From the NCBI RefSeq assembly GCF_028802875.1, contig NZ_JARAMP010000002.1, positions 62,001 to 126,000 on the forward strand: DNA of 64,000 nucleotides, read 5' to 3'. Source of the stretch: Seohaeicola sp024304985. Its GTDB lineage: Bacteria > Pseudomonadota > Alphaproteobacteria > Rhodobacterales > Rhodobacteraceae. Below are positions 50,884-59,047 of this stretch, piece by piece. A model generated the notes under the pieces. It was not told where the DNA came from. It did no database searches and saw only the letters and a program-made list of their open reading frames with translations. Position numbers and translations under genes: made by a program. Within the stretch, counting starts at the first letter, position 1. Each line of letters begins with the position of its first letter.

Positions 50884-51660
50884 TTAGCGCCCCTCGAAAC
50901 TGGCGGGGCGCTTTTCAAGAAAGGCCAAGACGCCCTCCTTGAAGTCGCGGGTCTTGCCGCAGGTGCCCTGAAAGCGGCCTTCCAGCGCCAGCTGATCCTC
51001 AAGGCTGTTATCCCAGCTGCCCCGGATCGCCTGCTTCACATGGGCATAGGCCACGGTCGGGCCCTTGGCCAGATGCGCGGCCCGCGCGCGCCATGTGGCG
51101 TCAAAGGCATCATCGGCCACCGCCTCCCAGATCAGGCCCCAGTCATCGGCCTGTTGCGCGCTGATCTTGTCGGCAAAAAGGGCCGCTCCCATCGCCTTTG
51201 CAGTGCCCATCTGGCGCGTCATCCAATAGGTGCCGCCCGCATCGGGGATCAGGCCAATCCGGGTGAATGCCTGCAGGAAATAGGCGCTTTGCGTGGCGAT
51301 CACCACATCGGCCGCCAGCGCCAGATTGGCCCCTGCCCCGGCAGCGGCCCCGTTCACGGCGCTGATTGTCGGGATCGGGCAATCATAGATCGCCTGCAGC
51401 ATGGGCAGGTATTCGTCGCGAAGCGTGCGCTCCATATCCAGGTTGGCGGCATTGGCCCGGTCGCTGAGATCCTGGCCCGAGCAGAAGGCGCGGCCCGCCC
51501 CTGTCAGCACCAGAACCCGCGCCTCCTTGCCGGCCGTGCGCGCCGCATCGGCGATTTCGGCCCGCATCTGGGTATTCAGCGCGTTCATCTTGTCCGCGCG
51601 ATTGAGGGTCAGCACCGCGACATCGTCGGTGATGTCCAGCGTGATGGTCTGATACTCCAT
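50884..51660 (-). CDS. paaG: PaaG-like enoyl-CoA hydratase/isomerase
   Basis: A 258-residue crotonase-fold enzyme. Oxyanion-hole glycines (GAGRAFCSGQDLSDR, AVNGAAAGAGANLALAAD), GLIPDAGGTYWMTR, and the C-terminal DFKEGVLAFLEKRPASFEG closely follow PaaG, which isomerises ring-1,2-epoxyphenylacetyl-CoA to the oxepin. The assignment within the family is by resemblance; other phenylacetate genes are not in the window, so another enoyl-CoA substrate is possible. It is monocistronic between gltA (convergent) and the ccm cluster. Confidence 0.82.
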   Translation of the reverse strand: MEYQTITLDITDDVAVLTLNRADKMNALNTQMRAEIADAARTAGKEARVLVLTGAGRAFCSGQDLSDRANAANLDMERTLRDEYLPMLQAIYDCPIPTISAVNGAAAGAGANLALAADVVIATQSAYFLQAFTRIGLIPDAGGTYWMTRQMGTAKAMGAALFADKISAQQADDWGLIWEAVADDAFDATWRARAAHLAKGPTVAYAHVKQAIRGSWDNSLEDQLALEGRFQGTCGKTRDFKEGVLAFLEKRPASFEGR

Positions 51661-51738
51661 GGGATCGGCCTCTCCTTGTCTCCGCCTCGTCGCGCCACCT
51701 TATCGCAGCGGATCACAAGGAAAAGATCAAACCCGGCG

Positions 51739-52224
51739 TCAGTCTTCCAGAATCTTGCTGAGCTTGGCCTTTTCCTCATCGCTCAACTGGCCCGGTCCCG
51801 TCTCAGTCGCGGATTGACGCGTGCGCAGATAGGAAAAGCCAACCCCAAGCGCCAGAAGCATCATCAACGGGCCAGCGGCCCATAGCAGCCAATTTGCCCC
51901 GCCCGTGGTCGGTTTCAGCAGGGCATATTCGCCGTAGCGATCCACGATGAATTCCACGACCTCCTGATCGCTGTCCCCGGCAACCAGACGCTCGCGCACA
52001 AGGAGACGCATGTCGCGGGCCAGTTCGGCATTGGATTCGTCGATACTTTCGTTCCGGCAAACCATGCAGCGCAACCCCCGCGACAATTCGCGGGCGCGCG
52101 CCTCAAGGTCAGGATCGTCGAGCACCTCGTCGGGTTGCACCGCATAGGCGGGGATGGCCGTCACGAGTGACAACGGCGCGACACCGGCCAAGGCCAGCCA
52201 CAGGGCGATGAACAGACGGGTCAT
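51739..52224 (-). CDS. ccmH: Cytochrome c maturation protein CcmH
   Basis: CcmH (CycL) is a membrane-anchored thiol reductase that delivers apocytochrome c to the haem ligation complex with CcmF. The 161-residue protein has a signal peptide (1 to about 28), the redox motif LRCMVCRNESI with Cys53 and Cys56, the characteristic DMRLLVRERLVAGDSDQEVVE region shown in part here, and a C-terminal transmembrane segment (about 108-130). Its ATG overlaps the ccmF stop (ATGA). It ends the right-to-left ccm cluster. Confidence 0.95.
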   Translation of the reverse strand: MTRLFIALWLALAGVAPLSLVTAIPAYAVQPDEVLDDPDLEARARELSRGLRCMVCRNESIDESNAELARDMRLLVRERLVAGDSDQEVVEFIVDRYGEYALLKPTTGGANWLLWAAGPLMMLLALGVGFSYLRTRQSATETGPGQLSDEEKAKLSKILED

Positions 52225-54197
52225 TCCGCAGGTACCCCTGCCGTCGGTTCGCGTCGTGCGGCCCCGGCGGCCACACGGAAGCGACGGTCGCTGATGCTGA
52301 GCATGCCCCCCAGCGCCATCAGGATGGTGCCTCCCCAGATCCAGTTGGCCAGGGGCTTGTAATAGGTGCGGATTGCCCAGCCACCATTGGCCTGCGGATC
52401 ACCGATCACCACATAGACATCGCGCCAGAAGCCGATATCGATCGCCGCCTCGGTCGTGGGCATTTGCGCCACCGGATAGAAGCGCTTTTCTGGCGTGAGC
52501 GTAGAGATCGCCCGTCCGTCGCGGGACAGATCAACCCAGCCCATGGTCGAGATGTAATTGGGCCCTTCGATCCGCTGCACATCTGTCAGGGACAGGGTGA
52601 AGCCTGCCACCTCGAACGGTTCGTTGAACTGCACGACGCGGATGTCTTCCTGCTGCCATGCCAGAAGCCCGGCAATGCCCAGCATGGTCACACCAAGCCC
52701 GCCATGGGCCACGGCCTTGCCCCAATCAGCGCGTGGCAGGCGGCCCAACCGCGACAGGCGCCCCGCGACGGCCCCGCGCCCGGTGCGCGACCAGACATCG
52801 ACCATCGCGCCGGAAATCAGCCATGTGCCAAGGAACAGGCCCACTGGCCCCAGCGCCGAGCGACCTGTCTGCATGGCGAAGGCCAGGACAGCAACCGACA
52901 GCGCCAGAACGAAAGCCGGGATGAGTGGACGGAGACTTCGTCCCAGTTCCGCCCGCTTCCACGGCATCATCGCGCCAATCGGCAGGATCGCGCCAAGAAC
53001 CACCATGAAGGGGGTAAAGGCCATGTCAAAGAAGGGCGGACCGACCGAAAGCTTGCGGTCGAACAGCATCTCGGCCACCAGCGGCCAGATGGTGCCGATG
53101 AAGACGACGAAACAGGACACCGCCAGCAGGATATTGTTCATGACCAGTGCGCTTTCGCGGCTGACAAGGCTGAACACGCCCTTGGCTTCCATCGAACTGG
53201 CGCGAGCGGCGAACAGGGTCAAGGCCCCCCCCATGAAGAAGCCAAGGATCATCAGGATGAACACGCCGCGTTCGGGATCATTGGCAAAGGCGTGGACCGA
53301 TGTGATGACGCCCGACCGCACGATGAATGTGCCGATCAGCGAGAAACCGAAGGCCAGGATCGCCAGAAGAATCGTCCAGCTTTTCAGGCTTTCGCGTTTT
53401 TCCACCACGATGGAGGAGTGAAGCAGGGCAGCCGCCAGAAGCCATGGCATGAAGCTGGCATTTTCGACCGGGTCCCAGAACCAGAAACCACCCCAGCCAA
53501 GCTCGTAATAGGCCCACCAGCTTCCAAGGCCGATCCCGATGGTCAGGTTGACCCAGGCCAGCAGCGTCCAGGGGCGCACCCAACGCCCCCAGGCCGCATC
53601 CACGCGCCCTTCGATCAGGGCCGCCACGGCAAAGGAAAAGGCAAGGCTCAGCCCCACGTAACCCAGATACAGAAACGGCGGGTGAAAGGCCAAGCCGGGA
53701 TCTTGAAGCAGCGGGTTCAGATCCTGCCCGTCAAAGGGCGGCACGCTCATGCGGATGAAGGGGTTCGAGGTGAAGATGATGAAGGCGAAGAAAGCGACCG
53801 CCACCGAGGATTGCACCGCCAGCACGCGGGCCTTGAGCGTGGGCGGCAAATTGCCCCCGAACCATGCCGCCATGGCTCCGAACAGGGTCAGGATCAGCAC
53901 CCAAAGAAGCATCGACCCCTCATGGTTACCCCAGACGCCGCTGATCTTGTAAATCATGGGCTTGAGGGAATGCGAGTTCTGCACCACCAGCGCCACCGAG
54001 AAATCGGAGGTCACGAAAGCATAGGTCAGCGCGCCAAAGGAAAACGCGGTCAGCATGAACTGCGCGTTGGCGGCGGGTTCAGCCATCGCCATCCAGCCCG
54101 GCCAGCGTTGATGCGCGCCAATCAGCGGCACCACCGCCTGCACGCAGGCGACGAGAAAGGCGAGGATGAGGGCGAAATGTCCAAGTTCTACTATCAT
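52221..54197 (-). CDS. ccmF: Cytochrome c haem lyase subunit CcmF
   Basis: CcmF transfers haem from CcmE to apocytochrome c in the inner membrane. The 658-residue polytopic protein has the WWD-type haem-handling motif GGFWFWDPVENASFMPW near residue 235, many transmembrane helices and the conserved histidine regions. It overlaps ccmH (ATGA). In the typical operon ccmE lies directly upstream; here a muramidase and a holin gene are inserted between ccmE and ccmF. Confidence 0.97.
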   Translation of the reverse strand: MIVELGHFALILAFLVACVQAVVPLIGAHQRWPGWMAMAEPAANAQFMLTAFSFGALTYAFVTSDFSVALVVQNSHSLKPMIYKISGVWGNHEGSMLLWVLILTLFGAMAAWFGGNLPPTLKARVLAVQSSVAVAFFAFIIFTSNPFIRMSVPPFDGQDLNPLLQDPGLAFHPPFLYLGYVGLSLAFSFAVAALIEGRVDAAWGRWVRPWTLLAWVNLTIGIGLGSWWAYYELGWGGFWFWDPVENASFMPWLLAAALLHSSIVVEKRESLKSWTILLAILAFGFSLIGTFIVRSGVITSVHAFANDPERGVFILMILGFFMGGALTLFAARASSMEAKGVFSLVSRESALVMNNILLAVSCFVVFIGTIWPLVAEMLFDRKLSVGPPFFDMAFTPFMVVLGAILPIGAMMPWKRAELGRSLRPLIPAFVLALSVAVLAFAMQTGRSALGPVGLFLGTWLISGAMVDVWSRTGRGAVAGRLSRLGRLPRADWGKAVAHGGLGVTMLGIAGLLAWQQEDIRVVQFNEPFEVAGFTLSLTDVQRIEGPNYISTMGWVDLSRDGRAISTLTPEKRFYPVAQMPTTEAAIDIGFWRDVYVVIGDPQANGGWAIRTYYKPLANWIWGGTILMALGGMLSISDRRFRVAAGAARREPTAGVPAE

Positions 54198-54306
54198 GGG
54201 CCTGTTATAGGGCCTGCATCAGGACGCTCCAAACGGAATCGGTATTCCGCGGTGTTCACATTGTCGCGGCCCTTCTGCCTTTCGGGGGCTTGGTGCGGCC
54301 GCCATC

Positions 54307-54909
54307 TCACCGTCCGCCAAGCGGGTCGGCATGCGGCGTGGACGCGGCAGCGTTACGCCAATCGGTCAGGGCCGGATTGTCGGCCTCTGACATGGCCGGG
54401 TGATGTGCGTCAGGAAGGCTGTCGGCCGTCGTGCTACTCCCCGCTTCCAGCGCGCGCAGGGTCTTGAGGTTGTCCACCACCTGCGGGACCTGCGCCATGC
54501 TTTGCGCGACACGCATCTGAAACTCCTGCCCTTTCGCCTGATGGCGCGCACCGAAGTAGAAGGAAACGATAGCGCCCAGCAGCCACCAGAGCGGCTCGGG
54601 TACCAGTGCAATCCCCTGCATCCGGCTGGCGAACCAGACGGGATCGACCATGGCCGAGACGAAAAGCCCCAGCGTTCCCAAGGCCATCATGGGGCGCGGC
54701 AAGCGATTGGCGGCATCGACGGCCCGGTCGAACCAGCCCTGCCGGGCCAGTGCAAATTCCGCTCCGAATTGCGACAGGGCGGCTTGCCTCAGGGCGATCT
54801 CGCGGTTGGCGCCCTCTTCCGCATTCTCGCGAAAGACCTCGGCCGTTTCGCGCAGGACATTGCGCCCACCGCCGAATATCGCGCCCAGAATCGTGTCGAT
54901 CAATGCCAT
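54307..54909 (-). CDS. Holin family protein of the GTA type (3TM)
   Basis: A 200-residue protein with an amphipathic N-terminus and two to three hydrophobic segments (RPMMALGTLGLFVSAMVDP and LWWLLGAIVSFYFGA), followed by a charged tail. It resembles the GTA_holin_3TM family, the holins of Rhodobacterales gene transfer agents. Its start overlaps the 3' end of the muramidase gene by 10 nt, as in the endolysin-holin pair of Rhodobacter capsulatus. It would form membrane holes to release the muramidase during GTA release. It sits inside the ccm operon. Confidence 0.8.
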   Translation of the reverse strand: MALIDTILGAIFGGGRNVLRETAEVFRENAEEGANREIALRQAALSQFGAEFALARQGWFDRAVDAANRLPRPMMALGTLGLFVSAMVDPVWFASRMQGIALVPEPLWWLLGAIVSFYFGARHQAKGQEFQMRVAQSMAQVPQVVDNLKTLRALEAGSSTTADSLPDAHHPAMSEADNPALTDWRNAAASTPHADPLGGR

Positions 54910-55511
54910 TGCGCGGTCCTCGCTGCGAATTCGGAAGGGCTGAGGTGATACCGGGGATGGATGAATTCCTCGGCCCGCCTGATCCAGCCGCCCTTGGTTC
55001 CCTCGCGTGTTCTGGCGAATTTGCGGCTTTCGGGGCGCAGATCGGCCAGTCGCAGGTAGTAGTTGCGCCGCGCGATTCCATAGGCGTCAGCCAGATGATC
55101 GGGCGCCGCGGCGGCAGCGGCCTGACTGGCCGCAATGGTCTGTGGGCCGACAATCCCATCGACGGTCACGCTTTGCCCCATCTGGCGCAGCAGGCGTTGC
55201 AGGATCTTGACCGCATTGGCCCCGGCATTGACATACATGTCAAAGACGCTGGCCTGTATGCGCTCGGGCAATCGGTCAAGTCCGGGCGCATGAAAGTAGT
55301 GATCCACGAAAATCTCGGCCGCGCGGGTCTGGGTCATCGCCTCGACATCGGCGATTGTCACCCGCCCGTCGCCGGTCAGATCCAGACCCAGCCGGCGCAG
55401 GGTGCCGATGGTCACACCGTGTTTGGTCGCCCCACCCGGATCGGCCGGGTCGTTCACGAAACCACCCTCGCGCGCCACGATGTCCTGCGCGATCCGTCTG
55501 ACATTATGCAT
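54900..55511 (-). CDS. Glycosyl hydrolase 108 muramidase (GTA endolysin type)
   Basis: A 203-residue cell-wall hydrolase with an N-terminal glycosyl hydrolase 108 domain (about 1-95; catalytic Glu15 in REGGFVNDPADPGGATKHG) and a C-terminal peptidoglycan-binding type-3 region (about 100-190, GIVGPQTIAASQ). I start at the ATG at 55511, since an upstream codon at 55550 adds a segment without similarity. It overlaps the holin gene by 10 nt. The pair resembles the lysis genes of the Rhodobacterales gene transfer agent, which lie outside the main GTA cluster in Rhodobacter capsulatus; whether this organism makes GTA cannot be seen here. Confidence 0.82.
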   Translation of the reverse strand: MHNVRRIAQDIVAREGGFVNDPADPGGATKHGVTIGTLRRLGLDLTGDGRVTIADVEAMTQTRAAEIFVDHYFHAPGLDRLPERIQASVFDMYVNAGANAVKILQRLLRQMGQSVTVDGIVGPQTIAASQAAAAAAPDHLADAYGIARRNYYLRLADLRPESRKFARTREGTKGGWIRRAEEFIHPRYHLSPSEFAARTAQWH

Positions 55512-55566
55512 AAGCCTGTTCCCGATTGATGCGGGATCAGGCTGAGGCATCGGGATTAATGGCAGG

Positions 55567-55600
55567 AAAACCCACCGGGCGGATCACCTAGCAGTGGGTT
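55567..55600 (-). terminator. Possible terminator or attenuator between ccmE and the muramidase
   Basis: On the minus strand AACCCAC (which includes part of the ccmE stop codon) pairs with GTGGGTT, a 7-bp stem with an 18-nt loop, followed by TTTT-like sequence. It may partly separate ccmE from the muramidase-holin pair. Confidence 0.35.
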
Positions 55601-56063
55601 AACTGTCAGTGGCTTCTGCGTTCGGGTCCTTGTAGATGCCCTGTTCCTTCAGCGCGTCGATCACTTCGGCGGGCATGTAGGTTTCATCATGTTTCGCAAG
55701 GATTTCAGAGGCTTCAAAGACACCATCCACAAGGCGTCCGGTGCCTACCATGCCTTCATTCTCGCTGAAGAGGTCGGGAAGCACGCCCGTATAGACGACC
55801 GGAATACTGGCACCGCCATCGGTCACGCTGAAGCGGATCTGTTCGCCCTGCCCGCGCACGATGCTGCCTTCCTCGACCAGACCGCCGATCCGAAACACCT
55901 CGTTCGGGCCGGGCGGTTCGGCGATGATCTGGCTGGGCGCACGGAAGAAGTTGATCCCGTCGCGCATGGCATAGCCGATCAACGCGGTCGATATGATCAG
56001 CGCCACAGCCGCCAGCGCCACGATCTGGATCCGGCGTTTCTTTTTCAGTCCACCCATGGCCAT
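55599..56063 (-). CDS. ccmE: Haem chaperone CcmE
   Basis: CcmE binds haem covalently in the periplasm and hands it to CcmF. The 154-residue protein has an N-terminal transmembrane anchor (about 12-33, IVALAAVALIISTALIG) and an OB-fold periplasmic domain; the haem-binding His125 lies in ILAKHDETYMP, with the conserved Tyr129 behind it. Two ATG codons two residues apart are available for the start. It follows argC by 22 nt and precedes the muramidase-holin pair. Confidence 0.96.
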   Translation of the reverse strand: MAMGGLKKKRRIQIVALAAVALIISTALIGYAMRDGINFFRAPSQIIAEPPGPNEVFRIGGLVEEGSIVRGQGEQIRFSVTDGGASIPVVYTGVLPDLFSENEGMVGTGRLVDGVFEASEILAKHDETYMPAEVIDALKEQGIYKDPNAEATDS

Positions 56064-56085
56064 GCGTCGTCTCCTTGATCCCGCG

Positions 56086-57114
56086 TTACGGGAAACAGGG
56101 GGCCAGCATCAACCCCGTTGTCTCGTCTTCACCTAACATCAGATTGGCGTTTTGCAACGCCTGCCCGCTGCTACCTTTTGTCAGGTTATCCAGCGCGGCG
56201 ATGATGATCGCGCGACCGGCGCGCCGGTCGGCCACCACGCCGATATGGCAGAAATTCGAACCGCGGATATGCCGCGTGCTGGGATGCTGGCCGAAGGGAA
56301 GCACCTGCAGGAACGGCTCTTCCGCATAGGTGCTGGCCAGAACCTCATGGATGCGCGCGGCATCGCCCTTGACATAGACCGTCGCCAGAATTCCCCGGTT
56401 GGCCGGGATCAGATGCGGTGTGAACTGCACATGGACAGGCCGGCCCGCAACAGCGGAAAACTCCTGATCGAATTCGCCCAGATGGCGATGCACCCCGCCG
56501 ACGGAATAAGCGTGATAGCCTTCTGACAATTCCGCGTGAAGCAGGTTTTCCTTGAGGCTGCGGCCCGCGCCCGACACGGCGCATTTCAGATCAAGGATGA
56601 TGTCATCCAGATCAATCACGCCTTCAGCAATCAGCGGGCGCAAGGCATATTGGCCCGTAGCCGCATTGCAGCCCGTCCCCGCCACCAGACGCGCGACGCG
56701 GATCTCGGCGCGGTAGAACTCGGTCAGGCCATAGACGGCCTCGGCCTGGCATTCCAGCGCGGCATGGTCATTGCCATACCAGCGTTTGTATTCCGCAGGA
56801 TCACGCAGCCGGAAATCGGCGGACAGATCCACGATCTTCAACGTCTTTGGCAGATCGCGGATCACTTCCTGCGATGTCGCATGCGGCAGCGCGCAAAAGC
56901 ACAGATCGACGCCAGAGAAATCAATCTCTTCGATCTTCTGCAGCACAGGCAGGTCCAGATGGCGCAGATGCGGGAAAACATCCGCCATGCTTTGCCCGGC
57001 CTTGGAGTTGGCCCCCATCGCGGTGATCCGCATGTTCGGATGCGTGGCGATCAGGCGGACAAGTTCTGCCCCCGTATAGCCCGAAGCCCCCAGAATAGCT
57101 ATGTTATGCGGCAT
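56086..57114 (-). CDS. argC: N-acetyl-gamma-glutamyl-phosphate reductase
   Basis: ArgC reduces N-acetylglutamyl phosphate with NADPH, the third step of arginine synthesis. The 342-residue protein has the N-terminal loop IAILGASGYTGAELVRLI, the catalytic cysteine in AGTGCNAATGQYALRPL, and the conserved VHRHLGEFDQE region, with the C-terminal GSSGQALQNANLM. Start at the ATG at 57114; the frame extends upstream but lacks similarity there. It is the first gene before ccmE and may share its transcript with the ccm genes. Confidence 0.96.
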   Translation of the reverse strand: MPHNIAILGASGYTGAELVRLIATHPNMRITAMGANSKAGQSMADVFPHLRHLDLPVLQKIEEIDFSGVDLCFCALPHATSQEVIRDLPKTLKIVDLSADFRLRDPAEYKRWYGNDHAALECQAEAVYGLTEFYRAEIRVARLVAGTGCNAATGQYALRPLIAEGVIDLDDIILDLKCAVSGAGRSLKENLLHAELSEGYHAYSVGGVHRHLGEFDQEFSAVAGRPVHVQFTPHLIPANRGILATVYVKGDAARIHEVLASTYAEEPFLQVLPFGQHPSTRHIRGSNFCHIGVVADRRAGRAIIIAALDNLTKGSSGQALQNANLMLGEDETTGLMLAPCFP

Positions 57115-57198
57115 GTCATCTGTCCTTGCTTGCACCGGCACCATGGCCTGCGCAGGTTGTATCATCATCTACAGTAGAAGCGGAAACCTTGACCGGGA

Positions 57199-58044
57199 TC
57201 AACCGGCGGACCGAAAGGTGATCTGTCGTCGCAGGAATTGCGTCGCCCTGTCCGACACGCGACGCGGATCGCCCGTGGTCAGAAACATATCCTCGGCCCC
57301 CTGCCCCAGCATCTCGGGGCGGCGGGCCAGATAGTCGGCCAGACTCTCGGCCACCAGATTGGCTTGGGAATAGACCTGCACATCCGCCCCCAACGCATCC
57401 TGAAACACTTGCTGCATCAAGGGATAATGCGTGCAGCCCAGAATCGCCGCCTCGGGCCGGGGCATCTTGCGCTTGAGAGCATCGACATGGGAGCGCACCA
57501 GCGCCTCGGCCAGGATCATATCTCCCTCTTCGATCGCATCGACAACGCCGCCACAGGCCTGCGCCTCGACATCCACGCCGATGGCACGGAAAGCCAGTTC
57601 GCGCTGAAAGGCGCGGCTGGCCACGGTCGCAGGGGTCGCAAACAGGGCGACATGTTTCACCGCCACTTCACGCGGCGGCGAGTTGTCACCCCATTGCCGT
57701 TCGGTCAGCGCCTCGATCAGGGGCACGAACACACCCAGCACACGCTTGCCGGGGGGCACGCCCGCCTCCTGCATCCGGCGCAGGGCGGCCGCGCTGGCGG
57801 TGTTGCAGGCCAGGATCACCAGATCGCAGCCATGGGCCCACAGGTATTCCACGGCGGTTTTGGTCAGCTTGTAGACATCATCGGCATCGCGCACGCCATA
57901 AGGCGCGTGGGCATTGTCGCCATAATAGACAAAATGCACGTCCGGCAGCCGCTTTGTCACCGCTTCCAGAACGGTCAAGCCGCCAAGACCACTGTCGAAA
58001 ATCCCTACTGCCATCGCGCGCCCGTCCTTGGGCGTGATGGTCAC
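57199..58044 (-). CDS. murI: Glutamate racemase
   Basis: MurI converts L-glutamate to D-glutamate for peptidoglycan. The 281-residue protein has the N-terminal FDSGLGGLTVLEAV phosphate-free aspartate loop, the two catalytic cysteine regions LACNTASAAAL and GCTHYPLMQQVF, and the YYGDNAHAPYG segment. I choose the GTG at 58044, which overlaps the stop of the acyltransferase (GTGA); an internal ATG at 58014 is the alternative. It is separated from argC by 84 nt. Confidence 0.95.
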   Translation of the reverse strand: MTITPKDGRAMAVGIFDSGLGGLTVLEAVTKRLPDVHFVYYGDNAHAPYGVRDADDVYKLTKTAVEYLWAHGCDLVILACNTASAAALRRMQEAGVPPGKRVLGVFVPLIEALTERQWGDNSPPREVAVKHVALFATPATVASRAFQRELAFRAIGVDVEAQACGGVVDAIEEGDMILAEALVRSHVDALKRKMPRPEAAILGCTHYPLMQQVFQDALGADVQVYSQANLVAESLADYLARRPEMLGQGAEDMFLTTGDPRRVSDRATQFLRRQITFRSAG

Positions 58045-58919
58045 GCCCGGTGTTTCTCCTCGAACTCGAACCCGTAATCGTAATTGGCGAGCGGAGTCGG
58101 AGACAGGTCATACGTCGCTTTGCGCAGGAAATCCATCATTGCTTTGGTATCCCCCGCGCAGGTGGCGATCTGGTCGGCAGAGATCGGCGCGCCGATGGCG
58201 ACACGCACGGGTGTATCGACGCGGGTCGCGAATTCCTTGATCAACAGCCCCATACGCAGCGTGACATGCAGATGGCTGGCAATCTGGAACATGCGGCTGG
58301 TGTGCCCGTCGAAATAGATCGGGACGACAGTTGCACCGGATTTCGCCACCATGCGCGCGGTGAAACTACGCCAGCCGGGGTCCATCGGCTGGGAAAAGGG
58401 CGTGGCGGCGGTGGACACCGTGCCGCCCGGAAAAATCCCGATAGCCCCGCCCTGCCCCAGATAATCCAGCGCAACCCGGCGCGTTTCAAGATTGCGCTGC
58501 ACCGCGGCCTTGGTTTCGTCAAAGGCGACGGGCAGGATCACCCTTGCCAGATCAGGGGCCTTGCAGAAGACATGATGGGCAAGGATGCGGAAATCACCCC
58601 GCCGATGCGACAGGATATGCCCCAGCATCAGCCCGTCGAGGAGTCCGTAAGGATGGTTCGCAATCACGATCAGCGGACCGTCGCGCGGGATCAGATCCAA
58701 TGAGCCGCGCAGGATATCAAGGCCAAGGCCATAGCGGTCCACCATGACCTGCCAGAAGTCCCGGCCTTGCGCCACCTCCTGCTCATACCCGGCCGCGCGG
58801 CGGATCAGTCTGATCCGCCCTGTGGCATTCTCCATCATGCGGATCAGGGCGCGGCCGCCCTTGGTGGTCGCCGAATGGGCATAGCTGATATCGCGGGCGA
58901 TGCTTGATTGGGTGGTCAC
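58041..58919 (-). CDS. Lysophospholipid acyltransferase family protein
   Basis: A 292-residue PlsC/OlsA-like acyltransferase. It shows the catalytic block NHPYGLLDGLMLGHILS, the FPGGTVS substrate motif and a hydrophobic N-terminal region; such enzymes acylate lysophospholipids or lyso-ornithine lipids at the membrane. The HX4D box reads HPYGLLD, one residue longer than the usual H-x4-D, as in the ornithine-lipid OlsA group, which is a hint but not proof. I choose the GTG at 58919 after GGAG; ATG codons at 58961 and further upstream lie over a repeat-like stretch and are less likely. It overlaps murI. Confidence 0.85.
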   Translation of the reverse strand: MTTQSSIARDISYAHSATTKGGRALIRMMENATGRIRLIRRAAGYEQEVAQGRDFWQVMVDRYGLGLDILRGSLDLIPRDGPLIVIANHPYGLLDGLMLGHILSHRRGDFRILAHHVFCKAPDLARVILPVAFDETKAAVQRNLETRRVALDYLGQGGAIGIFPGGTVSTAATPFSQPMDPGWRSFTARMVAKSGATVVPIYFDGHTSRMFQIASHLHVTLRMGLLIKEFATRVDTPVRVAIGAPISADQIATCAGDTKAMMDFLRKATYDLSPTPLANYDYGFEFEEKHRA

Positions 58920-58940
58920 GCGGGGATGCTCCGGGCTGCG

Positions 58941-58956
58941 CGGGATATTTGCCCGA
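58941..58956. repeat. Partial copy D of the dispersed motif
   Basis: GGGATATTTGCCCGAA, inverted CAAATATCCC, matches the conserved end of the other copies. It lies just upstream of the acyltransferase start and supports the downstream GTG start. Confidence 0.35.
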
Positions 58957-58998
58957 ACCATGCCGCGAGACTGTGACGGTTGCATGAAGCCATAATGA

Positions 58999-59024
58999 CA
59001 ACGCCCGCCATGGGGCGGGCGTTG
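58999..59024 (-). terminator. Hairpin between the indolepyruvate oxidoreductase and acyltransferase genes
   Basis: CAACGCCCGCC/GGCGGGCGTTG, an 11-bp perfect stem with a 4-nt loop, 24 nt behind the oxidoreductase stop, followed by a weak U-rich stretch. It probably ends that transcript. Confidence 0.6.
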
Positions 59025-59047
59025 CTATCCTGTCTATGACCTGCCGA

